The position numbers and the translations under genes were made by a program. 64,000 bases of DNA from the NCBI GenBank assembly GCA_035578175.1, contig JAQMRL010000014.1, positions 14,335,774 to 14,399,773 of the forward strand, read 5' to 3'. The notes beneath the pieces are model-generated. The model searched no databases, had not been told where the DNA came from, and saw only the letters and a list, made by a program, of their open reading frames with translations. Origin of the DNA: Catonia carolina (taxonomy: Eukaryota > Arthropoda > Insecta > Hemiptera > Achilidae). Below, in pieces: positions 46,101-58,300 of the stretch (positions within the stretch are counted from its first letter, which is position 1; each line of letters opens with the position of its first letter).

Positions 46101-49100
46101 TAAAGCGTATGTCGGTTGTAGAAAATTATAACCTGCAACTTTTATTTCAAACATTTTTTCTACAACGGTTAGTTTATTATCCATTAGTGATTTTCTCATT
46201 AAATCAGTAAAATTGGACTTTATTTAAATTGCAGCCTTAGTATGCACTTTACGCCGAAAGTGTTTAACAATGTTAAAGTGGCAGCTTCTGTAGCGTAGAG
46301 GTGATGTGCTAGCCTACAATGAGGATGTCTCGGGTTCGATTCCCGTCTAGCGTCTGGAAATTTTCTCAAGTTAAAATCACTGTTTCATAACCCACCGTAG
46401 TCGCTAATAACCAAGCTGTTGATGCTAATTAAATAAATAAAAAAAGTAAATTAGAAAACCTCAAAATTTAATTTAAATTTTTTTTTCTTCAGAGCCTAGT
46501 TTAGCATAAATTAGCGATTTTCAGAGGAATTATTGTTTCAGAGTGATAATAAATTTGCAAAAGGAGCATTTTTTATAATTGTACTTGTTGAGGTAGCTCT
46601 TCTATATCTTTACTCCATCAACGGCCAGAAAATTATCGACGGGGTAAGTTAAGAATATTTTTCCTAAATTTTAAGATATAATTTATCATTATTGGCAGGG
46701 GTCCCACCAGGGCCGTTGAATAAGGAAAGAGCTGTCTCACGGCGCTCGAAAAGTTGTACAAACAGCCTTTCGGCTGTGACGTCACTGCTCAGACACTGCC
46801 GCGATACAACTCTGCGCTGTCTGCACTGTGTTTAGACACATACTTTCTCGGCTACTCATCTTAACCCTTGCTAACCGGGGACTAGAAATCACGCATGCGT
46901 CATCACCTTTCTTTAAACTCAATTTTCTCCGCAATTATTCATTATTTTCCAACGGGTTTAGTTTTATTGGATAGAGAGTTCTTCTTTCATTTGATTTGTC
47001 TTGCATATTTGCACGACGAAAGTTTACGACGTGGTGTTACGCGAAAGAAAGATATGTTTTTTGACGAGCCAGTACTAAAATTTGAACGTTTTCGTCCATA
47101 ACTTTTCAACAAAAAAAGGTATTTGTTTGGGAATGACATCATCAGTTAGCTTTAAATGTAACAATCAAAATCAATAAATAAGAAGTGCCGGCGAAAAATT
47201 TTATGACTCTAAAATCGAACAAAGAAAGTTAACAATACCCGTCTCACCTATCCCTTGGTTAAACGGGTCTAGATGTTGGGGTCTACACGTCATTGGGTCT
47301 ACAGATTAGGTCTATAATACTATCTTTGTTTGTTAATAATATTTTGACATAGCCTTTTGTGACATGACAACGTCATACACCCCTGCTCCCGGTTAAACCT
47401 TACAATTAGCGTCAAAATAAACAATAACATATTTTGATTTATGCTGTCCTGTTTAGAAAAGGATAATACACAAACAACGAGTGGAAAAGAGATAGAAACT
47501 TTCATAGAAGAGGAGTAAATAAAAATTGAAAAGAGACGACATTCTTTTAAAGCGATTTTTTTCATCCAGCACGTTATCTTGTTGAACAAAAAGTGCGATG
47601 TCTTTTGAATGCGTGGATTAATTTGCAATATCTAAATATTATTATTTTTAAATGGATTGCTTTATTTATTTATATAGCTAAACATATATTTTTTTGTATT
47701 TTTTAGTGATTTAGTGATTTCGTACGTAAATTTTCGTACGTAAATTGATATTTCTAAAAGAAAATATATTTTTTTTAATTTTAAATTTTTATTGTGGTCG
47801 TAAAATGAAAACGGAAAAATTTGGTTCAAATGTGGTCCAAATAAAAAATTCGTTATAAATAAATTGTAATTTTTTGAAATTTTTAGGAATGAAACTGAAT
47901 GAAATAAAAGTTTTTATTGGGCGAAAATGACAGTCCGCGTGATTGTTAAACTCTCTGTTCTCGTCGGGTTAAAATATTCTTAATGAATTGAGAATAAAAA
48001 TGTCTATACTTAGTTATTAATAGCAATGTCCGTAACATTATTTTATAAAACAATTTGATAGCAGTAATGCATAAAATAATACGACATTCTAAAAACAATA
48101 TGTGACAAAACATTTTGGGTTGCGTAAAATACTTAGTTTTATTCTAAAGATAAAATATGATCTACGAAGAGATTGTAAACAAAATAAATAAATAGAATAA
48201 AAATAAAAATATTACATAAAAAATGCGAATTAAATAACAATTAATTAAATAACAAATATATTATTTTTTGGAACGTATTCATTTTTTTGCTTTGGTCGTG
48301 CAGTTTCTATCGTTTGATTTGTTCTCATTAATCGCCTGATTCTAATCCTAAATGTCCTTGATCTAGCTTTCTTTATTTCAGTATTTTATTTCTATCAGTT
48401 CTTTGTAAAACGCTTAGTTTAGCGGTAATTAGAGATTAGTAAAATTAAAATATTTACAACTTTTATTCAAAGCATTTTTCTCTACAGAGCCTAGTTTAGC
48501 GTGAAAGAGTGATTTTTCGTATTATTCAGCCAAACTGAGTTTGATTTTCATTTTGCATCATTCACTCATGATTAAAATAAGGTTATGTTTTTTTGAGATT
48601 AATATTTTTATTTATTTCTAATGTTTTATCACTAATATTAGTTTATATTGATCATTATTTCCTTTGGCAAGAGAAAGTTGTGTGAGTGTTTCGCACCAGA
48701 TTTTTACATTCTGCATATAGTAATGTAGATTTGCTCTGTGTAGCCGGCCGCATTGGCGTAGTTGGTAACGTGCTCGCCTCTCATCATGCGGTCTTGGGTT
48801 CGAATCCCATTCAGGCACGGCATATTTTCATACGTTACAAAAAAATCATTTTATCCTTCATCGTCTGCATCTGCATTAGCAGTAATTGCAGAACAGTCGG
48901 ACGTTAAACCAAAAAAAAAAAAAATCTGATAGATGTTTGGTATCTTGTTCCAGAACAATGAAATAAAGAGATGCCTGTACGAATGTGATTGGGTAGAGAA
49001 GCCCTTATGGTTCAGAAAGATGTTGTTGACAATGATGACAAGGGCACATGCGCCTTTAGAAGTAAGGCCCTTCGGACTTTATGTCCTCAACTTAACAAAC

Positions 49101-49284
49101 TTCACTAATGTAAGTACCTAGAATAACAAACGATTATCCATTTCTACTTTTTTACTTTCTCTTGCCTATATGAATATGTAGGATGGGAAGTATTATTTTC
49201 ATCTCGATTTTTCGAAATCGAGTTTTCATTAGATCTACAATTTTTCAGACCCCCTGAACAAAAAAAACATGTTTTTAGCGATTG

Positions 49285-49363
<79 letters not shown>

Positions 49364-52300
49364 CGTGGGTGTGTGTGCGTGTGTGTGTGTGTGCGCGCGC
49401 GCGCGTGTGTGTGTGTGAACAGAATATCTCAAGAACGGAACATCGTACGAACTTGAAACTTGAAAACTAAGTTAAGTACCACTACCGGACTCGACACGAA
49501 CATTTTCATCAAAATCGGTCAACCGGAAGTAGTAGTTTAATTCGTATAATTTTTCACTTTTTTGCGATTTTCTCAAAAACTGGTCCTACGATTTTTTTTT
49601 AAATCGCCTGGTTTACTCATTTTTTTATTCTCTACAAGATAGGGTAGGCGTCATGTTTGCTGAAATTCTGGGTGAGGCTGTTTTCACGTAAAAACGTTGT
49701 TTTTTTAAGATTACAGCTTTAATATGCATTTTAGCACAAAACTTTATATAATAAAAGTTGTAGAGAATTGAAAATTCTACAACTTTTATTTCAAACAATT
49801 TTTTGTATAACGCTTAGTTTAGCGGTAATTTGCGATTTTCTGTTTTTTTTCTCACGAAATTGTGTGAAAAATTGATTTTTTTAAGATTTCGGCCTTAGTA
49901 TGCATTTTACGACAAAAGTGTATATAATTTAATTTATAGAAAATTAAAAGATCTACAACTTTTATTTAAAGCATTTTTCTCTACAGAGCCTAGTTTAGAG
50001 AGAAAGAGTGATTTTCCGTATTTCTAAGCCAAACTGAGGTTGATTTTCATTTTGCATCATTCACTCATGATTAAAATAAGGTTATGTTTTTGAGGTTAGT
50101 TTTTTGTTTATTTCTAATATTTTATTATTAATGTTAGGTTTATTGTTAATTATTTGCATTGGCAAGAGAAAGTTGTGTGAGTGTTTCACACCAGATTTTT
50201 TTTACTAGAATTACGCATTCATCAAGTAACGGAGCAAAGCGATTGTTTTCAACAAATCCACGATTACTTTACTGGATGATAGGAATCATCAACAATATGC
50301 GCAGTGACAAGCCACGCCCCTGACGTCACTGGTCACCATCAATCCGTACGGTGTCGGTCTGTGTTGTTAACCAGATGTTGTTTAAACCAGATTTTTCGAT
50401 TTTGTGGTATATTTTGTTTCAGTACAATATTGTTTATTTTCAACTATTTATTTAACGTCGCATGAACTACAAAGGTCATTAGCCGAAATTTTGGTTTGAA
50501 CCTTGAGTGGGTTTATTAAACGATGATTGAAATGGTTGACCATTTACGAAGCATTTAAATTTACAAACCACCTCACTCCTTTTACTTAATAAGCCCTTTA
50601 AAGGTTCAAACCAGATTTTTAGCTGATGACCTAAACAACAACGGTAAAATTGTATATAATTAACGCTATACCGGGTGTCCCACGGTTTTGTACCATAGGG
50701 AAATTTTTTTGTAACAGTGTATCTCTTTTGCAATCGGTTAATAAAAATACAATAACTTTAAGCAAATATGAGAAAATCTGAGTAATGTTCTTAGAAATAA
50801 AATATAAACTACACTCAGCAGTGTGTTTCAAAAACACTAAACTGTGAAGGAAACAATATATACATATATACAAAATCAAATTTGATGAACTGTGATTCAA
50901 CATCTTGAAATACAAAGTTGTTGAAGTTGGAGATAACGGTGACGATGATAGAGATGAAAACGACGCCGATTATGAGATGACGATGATTAGCAGATGAAGT
51001 GAAAAGAAAAAAATGTTTAAATGATTGACAAAATCGTAGAGGTAAGTCTAGTGTTTTAAAACGTTTCAGTCTGTGACTATCTTCGCTTTTGTCGAGGAGG
51101 TTAATCGCTAATGGATTCTGATTGTCTTCTAGTTTTGGTAAAAGTTTTTCGCTATATTGTTTAATTTCTTCTTTTATGAAAGGCAGGTTTAGGTCATTGT
51201 GCAGGATTTCATTGGTTACGTACCATGGGGCTGCAGTGATTACTGTAGATTACTGTAGTGATTACTAGTGACTACTAGTGACTAGTGATTACTGTAGTCT
51301 CACTGTCTTGTGATTAGTCAGTGATTAGATCTCAGTGATTAGTCTGCAGTGATAGGGAAATAGCATTGATTTCATTAGTTTTACTCTGAGAAACGATAAC
51401 TCTGTGTAGGTTCTTTCACTCCTCACCTTCTCCCGTTCTTAAATTCTTAAGTCATATAATTGGCTGATTATGTGATAAGAAACAGAACTATTTTTTGTAG
51501 CCCTGGAACTAGCAGATCAAGTGCAAATAATTTAACACTCACCCACCTGTTATGGACAAATGGTTTATTTTTCTGAATTGAACAAATTGCACCGTACACA
51601 CATTAATAAAAATAAATCTGGTGTGAAACACTCACAAAACTTTCTCTTGGCAATGCAAATAATTAACAATATAATCTAACATTAGTAATAAAACATTAGA
51701 AATAAACAAAAAAACTAAAGTCAATAAACATAACCTAATTTTAATCATGAGTGAAAGACGCAAAATAAAAATCAACCTCAGTTTGGCTTAAAAATACGGA
51801 AAATCACTCTTTCAGGCTAAACTAGGCTCTGTAGAGAAACATTCTCTAAATAAAAATCATAGATATTTTAATTTCCTTTCAATTTTATTATTACATTTTT
51901 TTCGTTAAATGCATACTAAGGCTGAAATTTTTAAAAAATTGATTTTTCACACGGTTTAGTGAGAAAAAAACCGAAAATCACTTATTGCCGCTAAACTAAG
52001 CGTTGTACAAAAATTGTTTTAAATAAAAGTTGTAGGATTTAAATTCTCTACAACTTTTATTAAATAAATTTTGCGCTAAAATCCATATAAAAGTCGCAAT
52101 CTTAAAAAAACACCCACACCAAGAATTTCAGCAGAGATGGCGCCTACCCTATTCTGTAGAGCATAAAAATTTTAGTAAATAAGGCGATTTTTAAAAAAAT
52201 CGTAAGAGCCGTTTTTGAGAAAATCGCAAATAAGTGAAAAAATGACACGAATAAACTACTACTTCCGGATGACCGATTTTGATGAAAATGTTCGTGTCTG

Positions 52301-55300
52301 GTCCGGTAGTGGTATCTAACTTAAGAAGTTTCAAGTTTGTATAATGTTCCGTTCTTGAGACATCTTGTTCGCACACACACAGACCAATCGCTAAAAACAT
52401 GTTTTTTGGGCTCAGGGGGTCTGAAAACGTGTAGATCCGGTGAAAACTCTATTTCGAAAAATCGACATGAAAACAACACTTTTCTTCCTATGGATTCATA
52501 TAGGAAAGACAGAATAAAAAATTAATATTGTGACACTTATTGCTAAGGTCAGTTTCGGGATCTAGGTTATTAAATAATTAATACACTAAATTTTACAATT
52601 ACAAAGATTTATTACACTAAAAGATTACAAAATAAATAATTTAACTAATTATAATTAAGAAATACAATAAATGATTTAATTAAAATCTAATTTAATTTAA
52701 TTTAATTTAATCTAATTTAATTTTTTATTTTAATGATTCACTTAAAATAAGTAACAAACAATAAATAACTTAATAACTTACTTAGCCTACTTACAATCAC
52801 TTTTATAGATTACACTAACATACAACACAAACTGAATTCACAAAACTACACATTAACTTTACAATACACACACAACAAAGAGACGGTATAACAATCTTAC
52901 TCGGATACGTAATCTGTTTACGCACCTAGACAATCAAACGGCAAAGATCACACGAATACTGACTCGACCGCGCCCGGGGGCCTCCTTTTATTATCATTCA
53001 CAAAGATCGTTCCAGAACAAAGTAGAGAAATCTACTCAAGTACAAAAATAACTCTTTATTAATGAATGCTATAAAAATCCCTTTGTTAACAAGTCAACTA
53101 TTGTAAATAGAAACGTAAACAACCTCATAAACAACTTCATAAAAATAGGTGTACACAATAGTATACCTGAACTTTTATAATAGGCGTACTACACGAGTTT
53201 TTACAACTTTTGTGAATAAACACACCTTTATGGCCATCATTGTAAAACTGTCATTCACAATTGATATTTTTATTATTCCCTAATTATCTCCATGAATGGA
53301 ATTCTGGAACATTCGTGATCCGTCTAGTCGATTATGTTACATTGCCCCCTTCTTAAGACTGCTCGTCCCGAGTAGCCCCTATGTACGGTGCCAATCGATC
53401 GAGATGAACTACCATCTTCTTCGTCCCTGGGCGTCGCCGTAATCGGTAGACCACGTCGTTGATGCGATCGTGGACAGCATACGGGCCTTCCCATTGATTT
53501 TCTAGCTTAGGGCACCTTCCTTTCTTCCTTCTCGGTCTGTAGAGCCATACACGGTCACCAGGTTGAAATCCCGCGGAGTTAGCCATCAAGTCGTATCTTG
53601 CCTTCATTCGATCACTTGCTACTTGTAGATGTTGCCGTGCTTACTCGTGGATTTCGTGGATACTTGCTACCAATTCCGCGGTGTACTGTTGCGCTGGTTG
53701 TTCCTTGTCAGGCGGGGCGCCGAACAGCAGATCACAGGGCAACCGTAGTTCACGGCCGAACATCATCTTGGCGGGTGTCAAGCCGGTGGTTTCATGTATC
53801 GCCGCTCTGTAGGCCATCAAGAAAAGAGGAAGCTTCTGGTCCCAGTCTCGTTGATTTTTGGAGACTACCTTGCGCAGATGCTCTTCAACTGTCTTGATGT
53901 AGCGCTCAACCATTCCATCCGACTGCGGGTGTAATGCTGTCGTCCTTGTCTTGTGGACGCCCAATTTTTCCAGTACTTCTTGAAGTAGCTGCGATTCGAA
54001 GTTCCGCCCTTGATCACTGTGTAGCTCTCTCGGTACTCCGAATCGGGAGAACAGCTCGTTCACTAAGGCTTCCGCCACAGTACCCGCCTCTTGGTTTGGG
54101 ATGGCGTATACTTCCGGCCACTTTGTGAAGTAATCCATGGTCACTAACAGATACTTGTTTCCGCCGTCTGTCACGGGAAACGGACCAGCGATGTCGATGG
54201 CGATGCGCTTGAACGGAGCTCCCACATTGTACTGCCGCATTTGTCCTTTACTTCGAGTCCGGGGCCCTCGACTAGCCGCACAGGTGTCACACAACTTGCA
54301 GAAATTCTCGACGTCGTCCCGTAAGTGGAGCCAGTAGTAGCGCTGACGAATTTTCTCCATAGTCTTCTTGACGCCGAGGTGTCCGCCTGAAGTGCCACCG
54401 TGTAGTTCTGACATAACGTCCTTGGTCTTTGTGCGTGGAAGTACTAGCTTCGGGACGCGCTTACTGCCATCCACTGACTGCCACTCTCTATACAGCAAGC
54501 CGTCCCTCACGGAGAATGAGTCCCACTGCGCCCAGTAGCTTTTATATTTCGGGCTTCTCAAGCTGATATCTTCCCATGGTGGTCGTTGGCCTGACTCCTT
54601 CTCGTTGATCAGGTGTCCTATGTCCGGGTCCTGCCGCTGCTCCTCGCGAAGATCGTCGTCGCTCCAGCCATCTGCCGCCACCGTTGTAATTATCCGTACC
54701 TCAGCCTCGTCACCTCGCTGCTCGATTTTTAGACAGTGCTTACAGTCCTGAGCACACGGCCTTCTTGACAAGGCGTCCGCGTTCGAGTGTTTTTCCGGGG
54801 CGATGCTCGGCTTTGCAGCTGTACTCCTGCAAGCGTTCGACCCAGCGCGCGGTTTGACCTTCCAAGTTCTTGAAGTTCAGAAGCCATGTCAGTGCCGAAT
54901 GATCGGTCCGAAGTGTGAACTCCCTCCCGTACAGATATTTCCGGAAGTGTTCAATCGTCTTGACGACCGCTAAAAGCTCACGTCTCGTCACACAGTAGTT
55001 TCTCTCCGGTCGCGACAGAGTTCTGCTGAAATAGCCGATAACCTTCTCTTCGCCTCCTTGGACTTGAGAGAGTACGCCTCCGATTCCGACGTTGCTGGCA
55101 TCCGTGTCGACGATGAACCGGTCTTCTGAGTTCGGGTAGCTCAGGATTGGCGCGGAGCATAGTTTTTCTTTCAACCGCTTAAAGGACTCTTCTTCCTCTC
55201 GTCCCCACTGATAGTTCTTCTTGTCCTCCGTCAAGCGTGTCAAAGGCTTCGAAATGTTGGAGAAGCCTTCAATAAACCGGCGGTAGTACGCGCACAGTTC

Positions 55301-58300
55301 TAGGAAACTTCGGACTTCGTGGTGTAGGCCACTCCTTTACGGCCTTCAGTTTGTCGGGGTCTGCGGCGACGCCTGCTGCTGACACGACATGGCCCAGGTA
55401 CTGTACTTCTCGCCGAAACAGATTACATTTCTTCGGATTCAGCTTCAACCCGACGCCTCGCAGCCGCTGGAACACTTTTCTTAGGTTTTGCAGATGTTCT
55501 TCTTCCGTGCGCCCTAGCACAATGATGTCGTCTAAATAGACGAGGCAGGATTCAAACGTCAATCCTCGTAGAACTGACTCCATCAACCTCTCGAAAGTGG
55601 CCGGCGCGTTGCATAGTCCAAACGGCATCACTGTGAACTGCCAAAGCCCTCGTCCAGTCGAAAACGCAGTCTTCTTCTTGTCTTCTGGATGAACCGCAAC
55701 CTGCCAGTATCCACTTTTCAAGTCGAGTGTAGAGAACCATTTCGCTCCTTCAAGAGTGTCTAGTGTATCGTCAATCCGGGGAAGAGGAAAGCAGTCCTTC
55801 TTGGTTACATCGTTTAACTTCCTGTAGTCAACGCAGAATCGTAAATCGCCGTTCTTCTTCTTTACTAGAACTACAGGTGATGACCAAGGGCTGTCGGACT
55901 CTTCGATGACGCCTTGGCTTCTCATGTCTTCCACCATCTTATCAACCTCTCCCTGTTTTGCTAACGGTAGTCGTCTCGGCGGCTGGCGTATCGGTTGAGC
56001 ATCTCCAGTGTCGATTCGATGGTACACTTGATTAGTACGGCCGTATCCTTCTTCTTCGGTCGCGAATATGTCTTAGAAGTCCCTGATTAAGTTGTCAAGT
56101 CCCTTCCGTGTATTATCGCTGAGCTCAACGCCGGCTGCCGCTGACAGTTGCTGTAGTTCCGGGTTCTTCCGGCGCCTTCCTTGATTTAGTGAAGTTGACG
56201 GTTCAGATGTCCAAGTCACGGGTTCGCAGTTGCCAAGAACAGTTCCCTTCGGTAGTGACTTATCCGAGGAGTCCAAATTTGCTACTCGGACGGAGATCGT
56301 CTTGCTCTTCGGTACTACAGCTCGTCCGATGATCACTCCTTCCTTTCCGGTGATTTCACCAGCTTCCGTAACGCCGCTGTTGGTGCCCAGATTCTTCGAC
56401 AGTGTGGCCGTTACAATTCTTTCGCATCGGGAGCGGACGAAGTGTCGTCCGCTTTTAGTACAACTTCAGCATTGCTGGGCTTGAGGTGAGGACTCCATAA
56501 CGCTACTTCACACCGCCCCAACTTCAGCAAGTGGCGTCCAATATCTACTGCAGCGTCGTGCGATCTCAGTATGTCAAGCCCTAATATGAATTCGTCCACG
56601 ATGTCGGCGACAAACACCCAGGCTTGTAGTTGTAACACCCGAGTGTTATATTAACTAATGCTTCGTCCTTAATAGGCAGTGTGCTGCCCGAAGCGGTCTG
56701 CACGGTGTACTTCTGGTTTACTTTCCTCCTCTTGCAGCGGGTCGCCTTGTCCGGCCGAATTACTGAAATAGAGGCCCCCGTGTCCACGGTAATAGAGCAT
56801 GGCCTGTTATTTAATAATCCGTCGGCGATGAGACTGTCTGACCCTCCTCGTACGGTGGCTAAACTGAAGATGGCTGGAGGGGAAGAGATCTTCGGCGCCG
56901 GCGGTCCCCTCTTTACGCCGGCGTTTCGTCGTTTCCCTGGTCGGATGTCGGCTTATTTTCTCCGCAGTTCCTTCTAAAGTGGCCTGGCTTTCCACATTGC
57001 CAGAACAGCTGCTTTTCGCTGGTCGGTGTCCGTCGATGGTTTTGACCCGGCGTGCTTCGGTTAGGCCGGGCTTCAAATCTATTTGAGCCGTTGTATTCGT
57101 TGGCAGTCACCCTCCGTACTTTCGCCGGTGTGTCGGTAGATGCGGTGACAGCTTCTATACGCAGGGCCTGGGTGAGAGCCTCATTGAGTGTCTTATGGCC
57201 CTGGAGAATCAGGTGTTTCTTCATTTTGGCGTCTCGAACCCCATTGCCGAAACACTGCGCCGCTTCTTCCTGGATAAACCCGACAGGCTGTTCTGGAAAA
57301 GCCTTCTGCGCGAGTTGTTCAATATCCAGGGTGAATTCTTGCAAGGTTTCGCCCGGCTTCTTTCTTCGTCCGCGTAACTCACTTTTGTAGATGGCCGCCA
57401 AGTTATGCTCGCCGTATCGCCCTTCTAGTGCTGCGACGATTTCTTCGTACCCTGCGGTCGCCGGTACAGCGCGTAGAACTTCCGCTGCCTGGCCCTGTAG
57501 CGAAGTCATCAGTACCGTTGTTTTCTCTGCCGGTGACCATGTGTTGAAATCGGCCGCTGCCTCGAACTGTCGTCGAAAGACTTGCCACGAAGAACTTCCG
57601 TCAAATTTCGGCGCTTTCACACTAATTCCGCGCCCGGACGATGTACTGTCGGCGTGAATTACCGGGCCGCGATATTCACTTGATTTCACTGTTTTAACAA
57701 TGTCCTTAAACCTAATATCTATAGCCTTATCTATTTCTTCTAACCTAGTGTCCATTAATTCATTATTTTCTTTTAACCTAGATTCTACAAATTTTACAAC
57801 ACTATTTCTAACTTCCTTAACATTTTCATCTAACTTAGATTCTAAAGACTCTACATTTTCTTGTAACTTAAATTCTACTGAATCTACCCTATTATTTAAG
57901 CTATCTACATTATCTCTAATTTTTCCTAACTCTACTTTTAATTCTGTCTTTATCTCATCATTACCTGATTGAATTTTATGATCAATTGCCTGTATTTTGT
58001 TATTGGTTTCTTCATTACTTGCCTTAATCTCATTAAACATTTGCATTAATACGGTCATGTCTACAGAACTCGCCATTTTAACTAACGATTTACAATTAAT
58101 TACAAAACAAATTAACAAATTTTACAGATACAAAAATTAATTATAGAAGCAAGATAGAACTATTACAAACAAAAGTTATGAACAGTTATTACAAACGATT
58201 ATTTATGAAACGGTTAACAAGCAATGATAGAGATTTTACAAAACTTTAAACACTAAATTTAAAAAAAAACACTACACTAATTTACTATACCTTAAATTTT

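Noticed and set aside
47320..47628. 102-aa minus-strand ORF in OR intron 3
   Set aside because: No motif, no splice context, and composition as expected of AT-rich intron DNA.
48743..48830. Functional tRNA gene
   Set aside because: The tRNA-like head continues into a SINE body and poly(A) tail, and no proper acceptor stem pairing was evident.
49235..49470. Cys/Val and His/Thr repeat proteins on both strands
   Set aside because: They are translations of the (GT)n microsatellite in R copy K.
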